This document shows, piece by piece, positions 51,688 through 61,023 of a stretch of DNA of 64,000 nt (positions within the stretch are counted from its first letter, which is position 1; every line of letters starts with the position of its first letter). The stretch is taken from positions 3,320,501 through 3,384,500 of the forward strand of contig NZ_CP136521.1 in assembly GCF_032814565.1 (NCBI RefSeq), read 5' to 3'. The DNA is from Hwangdonia lutea (GTDB lineage Bacteria; Bacteroidota; Bacteroidia; Flavobacteriales; Flavobacteriaceae). Made by a program: the position numbers and the translations under genes. The notes under the pieces were generated by a model. It saw only the letters and a program-made list of their open reading frames with translations. It searched no databases and was not told the origin of the DNA.

Positions 51688-52743
51688 ATGGAACGTGCTA
51701 AACCAAAGACCTCAAAAGCAAAACAAATTTTTAGAATCGTATTACTTGTTAGTACATTTATATCCTTATGGTTTGTGCCTTGGATATTGGTAAAAGCATG
51801 GATATTACCGTTACCAGATACAGTACAGGAGCAAGTCGAGCAATCCTTGAGCTATGGTTTTGATGGTGTTATTGTATATGTTGATGAAGCGGGCAAACCA
51901 CCAGCGTTTTATGCAGCGGGTTATCATAATAAAGAACAGAAAATACCCGCCAACCCTAAAGCTTTGTTCAAAATTGCAAGCATAAGCAAGTTATATGTCG
52001 CAGTAGCTATTACCAAATTGGATAGTGAAAATCGTTTGTCTTTAGATGAGTCACTTGTCGATTATTTTCCTGAACTGTTAAATAGAATTGAAAATGCTGA
52101 TAAAATCACTTTGCGAATGATGGTTAAACACCGGAGCGGCATTCCTAATTTCACGGACAATCCTGAATTTTGGAACAATCAACCAAACACCAATATAGAC
52201 GTGCTTGAATATGCATTGGATTTACCGGCGGAATTTGAGCCAAACAAAGATTATGGCTATTCCAATACAAACTACTTGCTGCTTTCAAGAATTATAGAGC
52301 AAGTTACGGGCGGTAGTCGTCAAGACTATTTCAACAAAGTAATATTAAGGCCGCTTGGGTTGAAGCATACTTTTGGATCAATTGATAACGTTAATCTAGA
52401 CGATGTTATGAGCGGTTATTATGTTGGCATTGAAAAGGATTTTAAAAACGAGAATAATGGTATGATGATAGCTACCGCTGAAGATGTTGGCATCTTTTTA
52501 AGAGCTTTAAATGATGGGTCGTTACTTAGTGAAAGCGAAATGGAAACCTATGCGTCTATTTATGAATTTAATCATGGAGGATTGGCTCCAGGTTACCAAT
52601 GTATAGCAGAATATCATAAAGATATTGATGCTGTTGTGATTCAATTTATGAATACCACCGATTTTGAAGGCTACCAATGGAATCTGCTAGAGATAACACA
52701 TACACGTGTTGTAAACATATTGCGTAATGCAAAGGGGCTTTAA
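51688..52743 (+). CDS. Membrane-anchored beta-lactamase-family serine hydrolase
   Basis: A 351-aa protein. The ATG at 51688 (MERAKPKTS) is preferred because the earlier in-frame TTG at 51658 lies inside the TATATTTG promoter box. One N-terminal membrane anchor (IFRIVLLVSTFISLWFVPWI) precedes a class C penicillin-binding fold: FKIASISKLYVAVA (SxxK), YGYSNTNYLLLS (YxN) and HGGLAPGY. It is probably a periplasmic-facing peptidase or esterase. It differs from the secreted paralogue at 28.7-30.5 kb in lacking TPRs. It lies 338 bp after the giant-gene operon and 60 bp before the NAD(P)-binding pseudogene. Confidence 0.83.
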   Translation: MERAKPKTSKAKQIFRIVLLVSTFISLWFVPWILVKAWILPLPDTVQEQVEQSLSYGFDGVIVYVDEAGKPPAFYAAGYHNKEQKIPANPKALFKIASISKLYVAVAITKLDSENRLSLDESLVDYFPELLNRIENADKITLRMMVKHRSGIPNFTDNPEFWNNQPNTNIDVLEYALDLPAEFEPNKDYGYSNTNYLLLSRIIEQVTGGSRQDYFNKVILRPLGLKHTFGSIDNVNLDDVMSGYYVGIEKDFKNENNGMMIATAEDVGIFLRALNDGSLLSESEMETYASIYEFNHGGLAPGYQCIAEYHKDIDAVVIQFMNTTDFEGYQWNLLEITHTRVVNILRNAKGL

Positions 52744-52803
52744 ACGAAACAATTCCAGTTATACATCGTCTTAAAAATATATCAATCAATCAAAAAAATC
52801 AGT

Positions 52804-53521
52804 ATGACAATTTTAGTAGTAGGAGCAAGTGGAGCCACAGGAAGAAAATTAGTTGAGCAACTTCTCGATCAAAACCATAAAGTAAAAGTAATTGTAAGAA
52901 CACCTGAAAAGTTACCCGAATCATGGAAAACCCACGGTAATCTCCAAATTATTTCTGCTAGTGTATTGGCACTAAGCGATATGGAAATGACTGAAATAGT
53001 CAAGGATTGTCACGCCGTTGCGTCTTGCCTTGGTCATAATTTAACTTTTAAAGGTATTTACGGGCAACCCCGAAAACTCGTAACGGATGCTACACGACGC
53101 TTATGCGAAGCCATACAATCTAATGGGCTGCAAAGCCCAACAAAATTTGTGTTAATGAACACCACAGGGAATCGAAATCGCGATTTAAACGAGCCCATTT
53201 CTTTTGCACAAAAATGCGTTATTGGTTTGCTGCGTTTGTTGTTACCACCTCATGTAGATAATGAGAAAGCTGCGGATTATTTAAGAACACAAGTTGGGCA
53301 AAACAATAATTTTATTGAATGGGTTGCAGTTAGGCCAGATGGCTTAAAACGAAGAAGAAGTTAGCGATTATGAGATTCATCAATCACCAACACGAAGTGC
53401 TATTTTTAATGCTGGTAAAGTAAGTCGTATTAATGTAGCGCACTTTATGGCAGGTTTAATTACGGACGATAACCTATGGAACAAATGGAAAGGGCAGATG
53501 CCAGTCATTTATAGCAAATAG
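52804..53521 (+). pseudogene. Frameshifted NAD(P)-binding (NmrA/SDR-like) protein gene
   Basis: The first frame (52804-53364) encodes a Rossmann protein: MTILVVGASGATGRKLVEQL, then IVRTPEK, CHAVASCLGHNL, TKFVLMNTTGN and EWVAVRPDGLK, and stops after a basic tail. After the A run in GGCTTAAAACGAAG the sequence continues in another frame as EEEVSDYEIHQSPTRSAI, FNAGKVSRINVAHFMA and so on to a TAG at 53519-53521. That is the natural C-terminus of the family. One extra base (or two missing) in the A tract would explain it. It may be a real inactivating mutation or an assembly error. Confidence 0.8.
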
Positions 53522-53772
53522 TATTGGAGCTATTAACTGCACTAGTGAAATGTGTGCAAAGTGATAAATAAAAGTATATCAAGTTGTTTGTTTTTTGAGA
53601 TATTATAAGAAGTCTTAATTATCTTTATTCCGATTAAATATTATGGCTTCTTAGTTTTACAAAATTTCATTTTAAAGGTAAAAAATGATTATTACCATAT
53701 GAAGAATATAATATTTTGTAACTAATTAAGTAGAACTGCATCCAAAAATAAAGACTTTTAAACTTTATTAAG

Positions 53773-54462
53773 ATGGGTTTTATTTTTCCACACAAGGCAA
53801 AGGTTATTCATGTGATAACTGTAAGCCACGACGTTGTTTTGTTAAGAGTAACAAAGCCATTTAAATTTAATTTTATGGCAGGTCAAGCCGTTGACCTGAG
53901 TATTGATAAACCAGGTTACGAGCTATCTGTAGCTCCTTTTACTTTAGTCAATGCACCTCTAGATGATTATTTAGAATTTGTTATAAAAATATATCCAAAT
54001 TCGGATGGGCTAACAAAAGGTATTGCCGAATTATTGCCTAATGATATCGTTCAACTATCTAAAGCTTGGAATTCTTACGAATATATTGGTAGAGGAACCT
54101 TTATTGCTGCGGGAACTGGAATTACTCCTTTTTTACCCATATTTAAAAATATGCTGGATAAAGGCATTGATGTGAAGAAAGAGCATAGGTTAATTTATGC
54201 AAACAAGACAAAAGATGATATTTTATTTTATACAAAATTGAAAAAATTATTCAGTTCCAAATTGTCTGTTACTTTAAGTAGAGCTAAATCAAAAAACCTC
54301 CATTTTGGTAAAATTGATAAAGATTATTTAATAAAATTTATCCAAAACACAGAACAACATTTTTACGTTTGTGGTCCTAAAAAATTTGAAGAGGATGTAA
54401 AAGCACACCTTATCACTATTGGTGTAAATCAAAATTATATTCAAACGGGTTACAAGTTTTAG
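53773..54462 (+). CDS. Ferredoxin/flavodoxin reductase-like FAD-binding oxidoreductase
   Basis: A 229-aa flavoprotein of the FNR superfamily without an iron-sulfur domain. The FAD-binding barrel shows FNFMAGQAVDLSI, then YELSVAPFTLVNAP (a variant of the RxYS motif) and GLTKGIAELL. The NAD(P)-binding half has FIAAGTGITPFLPIF, LIYANKTKDDILFY and HFYVCGPKKFEEDV. It transfers electrons between NAD(P)H and an unknown partner. The usual FAD-binding Arg before the Tyr is not seen. The gene is alone. Confidence 0.82.
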   Translation: MGFIFPHKAKVIHVITVSHDVVLLRVTKPFKFNFMAGQAVDLSIDKPGYELSVAPFTLVNAPLDDYLEFVIKIYPNSDGLTKGIAELLPNDIVQLSKAWNSYEYIGRGTFIAAGTGITPFLPIFKNMLDKGIDVKKEHRLIYANKTKDDILFYTKLKKLFSSKLSVTLSRAKSKNLHFGKIDKDYLIKFIQNTEQHFYVCGPKKFEEDVKAHLITIGVNQNYIQTGYKF

Positions 54463-54517
54463 CTCCTGTTAATTTTAAAATCATTAATAATAATAGAAAA
54501 ATCATCAACAAGTCTAG

Positions 54518-57500
54518 CTACGTATTTAAACGTGTTTTATTCATTACATAAGCGACTAATGATAAAATTAACATACCAGAAGCTGCAATATAAATCCATA
54601 TCGGTATGGGTATAGGGTCGCCAGCGGCATAGGAGTGTAGTCCTGATAAGTAATAGTTAACTCCAAAATAGGTAAATATAATAGACCAGATGGCCCATAA
54701 ACTAACCATGTTAAATGTGAGCTTATCTCGAAGCTTCGGAACCAATCTTAAGTGCAGGACTACCGCATATATTATAATTGATATAAAGGCCCAGGTTTCT
54801 TTAGGGTCCCAACTCCAATAACGCCCCCAACTTTCGTTAGCCCACATGCCTCCCAAAAAGGTACCAATAGTTAATGCAAAAACACCAACGGTTAAAGCCA
54901 TTTCGTTAACTAAAGTCAGTTCTTTTATAGAGTGTTTTGTTTTTTTATTTGATTTAAAACTAAATAAAATTAAAGAAATAAAACTCAATACCGCCGATAA
55001 ACCAAAAAAACCATAGCTAGAGGTAATAATACCTACATGAACCATTAACCAGTAAGATTTTAAAACAGGCTCTAAGGGTGTAATCTGCGGGTCGAGCATG
55101 GAGCCACCGTGTGCAAATCCCATCATAATCATAGCCACTAAGGCACCAGCAGCAGGAATAAAAGCATTCCGGTTTTTGTAAAGGAGTAACCCAGCAAGTA
55201 CACCTACTGCCGAAATAAAAATAATGGCTTCATAGCCGTTGCTCCATGGGGCATGTCCGGAAAGATACCAACGCACCGCTAAAGCTGTTGTTTGAATAAT
55301 TAATGCTATAATCATCAATCCCAACATTATTTTGGTTAAAAATCGAATATTTTGATTGCGTTTCGTTTTTAACGAAAACACCTCTGCAAAACCAAGAATT
55401 ATCATAAAAAATCCTAATAAACTATAAACAATCATAAGCCAAAAAAACAGGTTTAAATGATTGTAAAGAATTTCCAGTTTAACCTTAAGGGGTGTTGGAA
55501 TAATGTCTTTACTAAGCTCTTGTTGGAATAATTTTAGGTCTTCAATAGTTTGATCGGCATCTGTCCAGTTTTGGGTTTTTAAGCCTTTTTTAACGCCATT
55601 AAAATAATTGCTTAAAAGTTTATAAGCGGTATTGTCAATCTCAACAGATTTTTCATTGGTACTATAAATCCAGCTCGTCCAAGTATTTAAAGGATCATTT
55701 TTTACAGGGATAACCGTTGTGTAGTACCCAAACGCTATATTGCTAAAAATGTTGAATCGTTCGGTTATTTCTATTACGGCTTTATCGTAATTGGATTGGT
55801 CGGCTTTTCGTTTACTAAAAGATTTATTGTTTTGTTCTTCAAGCTTATAAATTCCCGTATTAACATCAACAAGATTAGCATATGATGTATAGCCTTCACT
55901 ATTTGCACCAGTTTCTTTAATAAGTTTATGGCCGCCTTTATTGCCCACTTTTATCAAGGGCTTATCTGCCCAAAAGCCAGGGTCTATTTGCATGGAAATA
56001 AACCATTGGTTTGAATTTATAAGTACATTACCATATTGATAAGCATCTTTTTTGTAAAGTTTTCTAAGTAGTTCTAGGGTGTGGGTATCCATAGGTTTTA
56101 TTCTACCTTGAAAATCTTGTACCAAAAGGCGCCCAAATTTCTTTGTATGATTAGGGTTAACAATTCTATTTGTTCCGAGTTCTTTGGGTGTAGCAAATTG
56201 AGCGTTTGGACCAGGTAAGGTTTGATTAACCTTTATTGTATCTGTTATTTTTGCTTTATTATTTTGAGCGTTACTGGGATGAAAGCTACCCAAAACGATT
56301 ACGAGAAACAATAATGAAAGCAGGTTCTGGTTTTTTTTATGCATTTTTTTTAATGATTTGTTCAGCTTCCAGAAATAAGTGTTTTTCCAAAATAAGGTTA
56401 AAAACATGCCTGCAAAAAGTAGAAAATATCCAATATAGGTGATATTTGTTCCCCACCAATCAGCATTTACCGAAAGGATGGTTCCTGTTTCATCTGGAAA
56501 ATAACTGGCTTGAAAAAAACGGTACCCTTTATAATCCATAACATTATTCATATAGATATGGTGTTGTTTTTTATAATCACCATCTATAACCGTTATTTCG
56601 CTCTCGTATGAAGACGGGTTGTTTGATCCGGGATAACGGTCAAGTAAAAAATCATCACAACGTAAATAAAAGTCTGTATATAATATTTTAGACCCAAACC
56701 CTAATGATACTTTTAAACCATTAATCCATATGGTTTTGTCAAGTTGTGTTGTACCTTTACCTCCTTTAATAAAGATGGTGTCAGTCTCTTTTTCTGATCG
56801 GATTTCTAACTGAATAATATCCAATAGATTTTTATTATTCGGGTTGGTTTTGTCTCCGTTGTAGTAAACTTTTTTTCCTTTAAAGGCTTTTTTAGGAATA
56901 ATAAAACGGGTATTGTTTACTGTATAAAGTGCTCTGTTGTTTAATGGTTTAAAGTTGTTTGCTTTGATTGATCCAGAGTTTTGAGCTAATAAAGTTGAAT
57001 CAACTACAGCGCCTAATCGTTGCCCTTCCATAGATAAATATTGCCCGTTAGTGGGAAGGGCAATTGTAAGGTTTCCTTCTTTTTCTATCAATTGAACCGC
57101 ATCTTTAATGGGATTGTTAAAACTGAACAACATCCCATCAATTACTTTAATATCACCACTTTGGATATAATTATTTTTTCGTTGCCCTTGACCAATGGTA
57201 ACGATATTGAGCATTTTTTTTCCGGTTTCGGTTTTTTGAATAGAATCTTTAGCTAATGGAATGTAGTCGAGCGTTTTAAGTGATATCACTTTGTCACCAA
57301 ACCGATAATTTTGTTTGAAGGTTCTTTTGAACGGCCACCTGGTATCTTTAGCGTTAAAATGTGACATCATATATGGGTGCTTGTCATAACGGAGTGTTTT
57401 GTTTCCGTCGGAGACAACTAGTTTAAAATAGGTAAGGTCACTGATTATTTTGTTGGTGGTTCGCCCTTCTTCAATAGGCATTTGCCCTTCAAAACCTGAA

Positions 57501-57790
57501 TATCGCGTAGTTGCACCTCCTAAAAATATAAAAACAAAGGCCAAGTGAAATATGAGTACTGGCCACTTATCTTTTCTTGTAAGTCTATAGGTTCTTATAT
57601 TGGCGGTAAACAAGATGATTAACCAAAGCATAAGGATTTCAAACCAAGTGGCATTGTATATTAATGTTTTTGCAGTAGCGGTGTCATAATCATTTTCAAT
57701 AAAGGTTGCCACAGCCATGGAAATGGCAAACATCAATAACAGAACCGTCATGGTTCTGGTTGAAAACAAAATATGTTTTATGCGTTTCAT
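54518..57790 (-). CDS. ccsBA: Cytochrome c biogenesis protein CcsBA (fused ResB-CcsA)
   Basis: A 1090-aa membrane protein that exports haem and attaches it to apocytochromes c (System II). The N-terminus has ResB-like membrane segments (RTMTVLLLMFAISMAVATFI and MLWLIILFTANIR). A long periplasmic region of about 90-460 follows, then another segment (ITYIGYFLLFAGMFLTLFW) and a second periplasmic part. The C-terminal CcsA domain has many helices and the haem-handling WWD motif WGRYWSWDPKETWAF, with HAPWSNGYEA upstream. Length fits flavobacterial fusions. It lies beside a di-haem cytochrome gene. Confidence 0.92.
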   Translation of the reverse strand: MKRIKHILFSTRTMTVLLLMFAISMAVATFIENDYDTATAKTLIYNATWFEILMLWLIILFTANIRTYRLTRKDKWPVLIFHLAFVFIFLGGATTRYSGFEGQMPIEEGRTTNKIISDLTYFKLVVSDGNKTLRYDKHPYMMSHFNAKDTRWPFKRTFKQNYRFGDKVISLKTLDYIPLAKDSIQKTETGKKMLNIVTIGQGQRKNNYIQSGDIKVIDGMLFSFNNPIKDAVQLIEKEGNLTIALPTNGQYLSMEGQRLGAVVDSTLLAQNSGSIKANNFKPLNNRALYTVNNTRFIIPKKAFKGKKVYYNGDKTNPNNKNLLDIIQLEIRSEKETDTIFIKGGKGTTQLDKTIWINGLKVSLGFGSKILYTDFYLRCDDFLLDRYPGSNNPSSYESEITVIDGDYKKQHHIYMNNVMDYKGYRFFQASYFPDETGTILSVNADWWGTNITYIGYFLLFAGMFLTLFWKNTYFWKLNKSLKKMHKKNQNLLSLLFLVIVLGSFHPSNAQNNKAKITDTIKVNQTLPGPNAQFATPKELGTNRIVNPNHTKKFGRLLVQDFQGRIKPMDTHTLELLRKLYKKDAYQYGNVLINSNQWFISMQIDPGFWADKPLIKVGNKGGHKLIKETGANSEGYTSYANLVDVNTGIYKLEEQNNKSFSKRKADQSNYDKAVIEITERFNIFSNIAFGYYTTVIPVKNDPLNTWTSWIYSTNEKSVEIDNTAYKLLSNYFNGVKKGLKTQNWTDADQTIEDLKLFQQELSKDIIPTPLKVKLEILYNHLNLFFWLMIVYSLLGFFMIILGFAEVFSLKTKRNQNIRFLTKIMLGLMIIALIIQTTALAVRWYLSGHAPWSNGYEAIIFISAVGVLAGLLLYKNRNAFIPAAGALVAMIMMGFAHGGSMLDPQITPLEPVLKSYWLMVHVGIITSSYGFFGLSAVLSFISLILFSFKSNKKTKHSIKELTLVNEMALTVGVFALTIGTFLGGMWANESWGRYWSWDPKETWAFISIIIYAVVLHLRLVPKLRDKLTFNMVSLWAIWSIIFTYFGVNYYLSGLHSYAAGDPIPIPIWIYIAASGMLILSLVAYVMNKTRLNT

Positions 57791-57860
57791 TAAAAAAAAG
57801 GGAATAGACTTTTGTAAATCTTTGATTTTAGTAAATAAGTGTTTTGGCTATTTAAAAAAA

Positions 57861-57918
57861 TGCATCTCTTTTTTTTAAATTGGTTCCTTTATGGATTTCC
57901 GCTTTTAAAAGAGATGCA
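57861..57918 (-). terminator. Terminator downstream of the peroxidase operon
   Basis: TGCATCTCTTTT (57861-57872) and AAAAGAGATGCA (57907-57918) are perfect 12-bp complements. On the minus strand the stem is followed by a T run. It separates the di-haem peroxidase gene from ccsBA. Confidence 0.65.
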
Positions 57919-57967
57919 AAAAAAACAACATGACACATCAAATTACTATTGGTTTACGAAGCCTATT

Positions 57968-59236
57968 TTAAATAGATTTCAGGTATTCGGTAAGATCAGC
58001 TTTTTCAGAAGTATTTAAATTAAGATTGTTTTCCACGTTATATCTATCCACCACATCGGCCAATGTTGCTGCAGAACCATCGTGAAAATACGGAGGGTGC
58101 TGCCAAATCCCTTTTAATGGTGTGACCCGCCACAGCTTTGTGGCAGAGCGCTTAACATAATCTTTATCAACTGCCACAGAAGCGCTTTGGGGATGCAGCT
58201 TTCCGCCTTCGATAACGTCGGAAAATAAGGGCCCCGAATGGCAAGTTGCGCATTGTCCTTTTCCAGAAAACAGTATTTTACCTCGTTCAGCGGCAGCCAA
58301 ATCAAACGAACCAGTTGGAGCCTCAGGTGCAGATAATGAAAATTGATATGCCTGTAATGCGGGCAGTTTATCTGTTACTAAGTCGTCACCTTCTCTATTA
58401 TCGACTACCAAACCAAGACGTGGGTCTTCAAAGTATCCGTGACCTCGCATTTGAGTTACGGCCACATACCTATTCCAATACGCCACTGGTCCAACGGGTT
58501 CGTGTTCTACATCGCCATCACCAGTAAAAATTGCTTTGGGTAAACCATATAAGCCATAAGCTGGAGGAATAACCACAGGGTTGTTGATACCATCATTATT
58601 AAATCTGGGATCATAAATTCCGGGTCCCCACGACGCATAAATATCTTTAGTAGCTTGATCTAAAGCTGGCGACAGGGATATAATTAAACCTGGGTTTAAA
58701 TCCCTGTTGGCCCAACCATCTAAACGATTTCCTATACCTGGGGCGAATGAATCATCAACCGTTGAATGGCATAGGGCACAAGTAATCCCCATTCTGTCCA
58801 GCTTTAAGCTCCCGTCTTCTTTTTCGCTAACTTGCCCTTGAACACCAACAACAGCATTAAGTTGCAAGAGTGTTAAGGTAGTTTGAGGGTCTTCTAAATC
58901 TACCTCTCCATTTTGAATAGCGGTAACCACGGCTTCAGGTAAAGCAGCAGCATCAACTTTTAATCCAACACTTAATGCAGTAACGGGGCTTACAGCACTT
59001 TCAATTACTTGATTCATTTTAAGCACATCAGTCCAAAATGTTTCATCACCAAAGGTATCGTATCTAAAAACCTGCTTTCCTTGTTCTACTAATTGTGGGT
59101 CTAATGGCGGTAAATTTAAATCACCTTCACCAGGTGGAATTGTGATAATAGTACCAGAATCGTCTTTGTCACAACCCACTGCAGTGATTAATAAAATGAA
59201 AACTCCAATTGTTTTAATGATATTATTTAATTTCAT
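57968..59236 (-). CDS. Di-haem cytochrome c peroxidase/MauG-family lipoprotein
   Basis: A 422-aa exported protein with a lipobox (LITAVGC, Cys near 22). Two haem-binding motifs are present, CALCH (near residue 154) and CATCH (near 332), as in bacterial cytochrome c peroxidases and MauG-like enzymes. The ending GIWQHPPYFHDGSAATLADVVDRY is family-typical. It probably reduces peroxides or oxidises a partner in the periplasm; CcsBA next door would mature it. It is downstream of the cupredoxin and DUF4142 genes, probably one transcript. Confidence 0.87.
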   Translation of the reverse strand: MKLNNIIKTIGVFILLITAVGCDKDDSGTIITIPPGEGDLNLPPLDPQLVEQGKQVFRYDTFGDETFWTDVLKMNQVIESAVSPVTALSVGLKVDAAALPEAVVTAIQNGEVDLEDPQTTLTLLQLNAVVGVQGQVSEKEDGSLKLDRMGITCALCHSTVDDSFAPGIGNRLDGWANRDLNPGLIISLSPALDQATKDIYASWGPGIYDPRFNNDGINNPVVIPPAYGLYGLPKAIFTGDGDVEHEPVGPVAYWNRYVAVTQMRGHGYFEDPRLGLVVDNREGDDLVTDKLPALQAYQFSLSAPEAPTGSFDLAAAERGKILFSGKGQCATCHSGPLFSDVIEGGKLHPQSASVAVDKDYVKRSATKLWRVTPLKGIWQHPPYFHDGSAATLADVVDRYNVENNLNLNTSEKADLTEYLKSI

Positions 59237-59253
59237 AGTTATTTGATTTATAA

Positions 59254-59625
59254 TTATTTAGCTAGTGTAATAGTGCCCTTCATGACCTTGTGAAGATTAC
59301 AGAAGTACTTGATGTCCTCATGGATTACTTTCGACCATTTTTCGCCTTTATTAAAAGGTTTTGAGGTCCATTTTTGATTGAGCTCTTCGGTAACATCATG
59401 GGGCACAAAGTCTTTATTAATCCAAACAACCGTATCTCCTTTTTTTACGGTTAAATGGGCGGGATTAAATTTCATCCTAAATATGGTTACTGTATGCGTT
59501 GTGGACGTTTCAGATAAACCGACATTGTTTTCGGGGGTTTTGAAGCCTATAAAAAACATAATCAATAAAATTAATGCCGCAAAAACCAGTAAATATTTTG
59601 AGATTAAAGATTTATGTGTTCGCAT
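59254..59625 (-). CDS. Cupredoxin (plastocyanin-like copper protein)
   Basis: A 123-aa protein with an N-terminal membrane anchor (LLVFAALILLIMFFIGF) and a single blue-copper domain. Likely type-1 copper ligands are His in VPHDVT and Cys, His and Met in YFCNLHKVMKG. It may pass electrons to or from the di-haem peroxidase encoded 17 bp downstream. It overlaps the preceding DUF4142 gene by one base. Confidence 0.87.
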   Translation of the reverse strand: MRTHKSLISKYLLVFAALILLIMFFIGFKTPENNVGLSETSTTHTVTIFRMKFNPAHLTVKKGDTVVWINKDFVPHDVTEELNQKWTSKPFNKGEKWSKVIHEDIKYFCNLHKVMKGTITLAK

Positions 59626-60164
59626 TATTTTGAAATTTTACTTTGTGCCATTTTAGCATGCCCCAAATGTACTTCCAACGCCGGAACAACGGCCTCCAAT
59701 AAACTTTTTAACTCTGCATTTTTAGCTTGAGGTATTAATAAGCCGTTTACAGCATCAATAACTGCTTTATGGTAGGCTACTTCATTATCTATATAGGTTT
59801 TATCAAAATCTTTTTTCTTAGCCTTTTTAAGCTTTTTAAGAGATTCTTTTGACTGTTTTAATAAAGACTGACTTACACCATTGTCTTTTGGCGTTACGCC
59901 TAACTTTGTTACCAAGGCAACAGCTTGTTTAATAACGGCGTTATGATCTTCCATCATCCTTTTAGCAAAATCAATAACCTCTTGGTTTTTAGATCGCTTA
60001 ATGGCCAATTTAGCGTAATCAATATCTATTTGGTTTGCAACAACAGCTACTGAAGCTATTTCTGCATCATTCAATTTTGGCGTTTCTTGACCCCACAACA
60101 TATTGGGTATCGATAATAGCAATACACAAGTTATAAGAGCCGTAATTTTAATTTTTGTATTCAT
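59625..60164 (-). CDS. DUF4142-domain periplasmic protein
   Basis: A 179-aa exported protein with a signal peptide (ITALITCVLLLSIPNMLWG) and a four-helix, ferritin-like DUF4142 domain. DAEIASVAVVANQIDIDYAKLA, then FAKRMMEDHNAV and DKTYIDNEVAYHKAVIDA hold the conserved His/Glu/Asp positions. The biochemical function of DUF4142 is unknown. It is first in an apparent operon with the cupredoxin and peroxidase genes. Confidence 0.85.
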   Translation of the reverse strand: MNTKIKITALITCVLLLSIPNMLWGQETPKLNDAEIASVAVVANQIDIDYAKLAIKRSKNQEVIDFAKRMMEDHNAVIKQAVALVTKLGVTPKDNGVSQSLLKQSKESLKKLKKAKKKDFDKTYIDNEVAYHKAVIDAVNGLLIPQAKNAELKSLLEAVVPALEVHLGHAKMAQSKISK

Positions 60165-60240
60165 AATATTGTTATATTTAATTTTGTTTGACTTTTTGAT
60201 GCAAAAAAGCTTTAGTGGTTACAAAACATTTTATAAAAAG

Positions 60241-60885
60241 CTATTTACTTATGGAATTAATAAATCTTGCCTTTTCTTTATCTTTTAAAAATTTTCCACT
60301 AAAAAAGGTTGTTTTAGTTACACTTTCCTTGTCTTTAATGCCGCGCGATGCAACGCATAAATGATTAGCTTCAATATAAATAGCCACATCGTCTGTTTTT
60401 AATAGGTCTTTTAGTTTTTGCCCAATCTCAACCGTAAGTTTTTCTTGTATTTGAGGTTTGCTGGCATAAAACTGAACAATGCGATTAATTTTAGACAACC
60501 CAATTACTCTATCTTTTGGAATATAAGCCACAGCTGCTTTTCCGAAAAAAGGAACAAAATGATGTTCGCAATAAGAGTGAACCGTAATGTTATCAACCAC
60601 CACCATTTCGCGATAGCCACTAACATTTTCGAAAAAAGAAATTTTAGGAAAATTACTTTCATCCAACCCTTTAAAAACTTCATTGATATACATTTTCGCA
60701 ACTCGTTTGGGAGTATTTTTTAAACTAGGGTTGTCGAGACTTAAACCTAGCGTTTCCATTATTTTACCAAAATGATACTCTATGACTTTTAGTTTTTCTT
60801 GATGCGTTATATTTTGATGTAATTCTTGAATACCATTATTTGGTAAAACTTCAGTTTTAAGCATTCCTTTTCCGTTAATTTTCAT
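60241..60885 (-). CDS. folE: GTP cyclohydrolase I
   Basis: A 214-aa enzyme that turns GTP into dihydroneopterin triphosphate, the first step of folate and pterin synthesis. DNPSLKNTPKRVAKMYINEVF is the substrate-binding start. Zinc ligands are in HSYCEHHFVPFFG and EANHLCVASRGIK. Length is normal. It is divergent from the ECF sigma factor gene, with a perfect palindrome between them. It is followed by the DUF4142-cupredoxin-peroxidase genes in the same direction (76-bp gap), so all may respond to the same signal. Confidence 0.95.
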   Translation of the reverse strand: MKINGKGMLKTEVLPNNGIQELHQNITHQEKLKVIEYHFGKIMETLGLSLDNPSLKNTPKRVAKMYINEVFKGLDESNFPKISFFENVSGYREMVVVDNITVHSYCEHHFVPFFGKAAVAYIPKDRVIGLSKINRIVQFYASKPQIQEKLTVEIGQKLKDLLKTDDVAIYIEANHLCVASRGIKDKESVTKTTFFSGKFLKDKEKARFINSISK

Positions 60886-60965
60886 GAGTTTAATAAATTG
60901 TTTGAATTAAATTTTGATAAACACCGAGTTTGATTTAGGTTGTTTAGATGCGATTGCTAAAAAAA

Positions 60966-60984
60966 GGTTACAAATACTGTAACC
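60966..60984. promoter_or_regulatory. Palindromic operator between folE and the ECF sigma gene
   Basis: GGTTACA-aatac-TGTAACC has perfect 7-bp arms and lies 81 bp from the folE start and 40 bp from the sigma factor ATG. It is well placed to control both divergent genes. No regulator can be assigned. Confidence 0.55.
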
Positions 60985-61023
60985 TAAAAAAGAAATTTGC
61001 ATCCAATAAAAAATGATATCGAT

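Noticed and set aside
53341-53356. Programmed ribosomal frameshift in the NmrA-like gene
   Set aside because: The shift needed is +1 (or -2) at TTA AAA C, with no slippery heptamer or downstream structure typical of known programmed sites.
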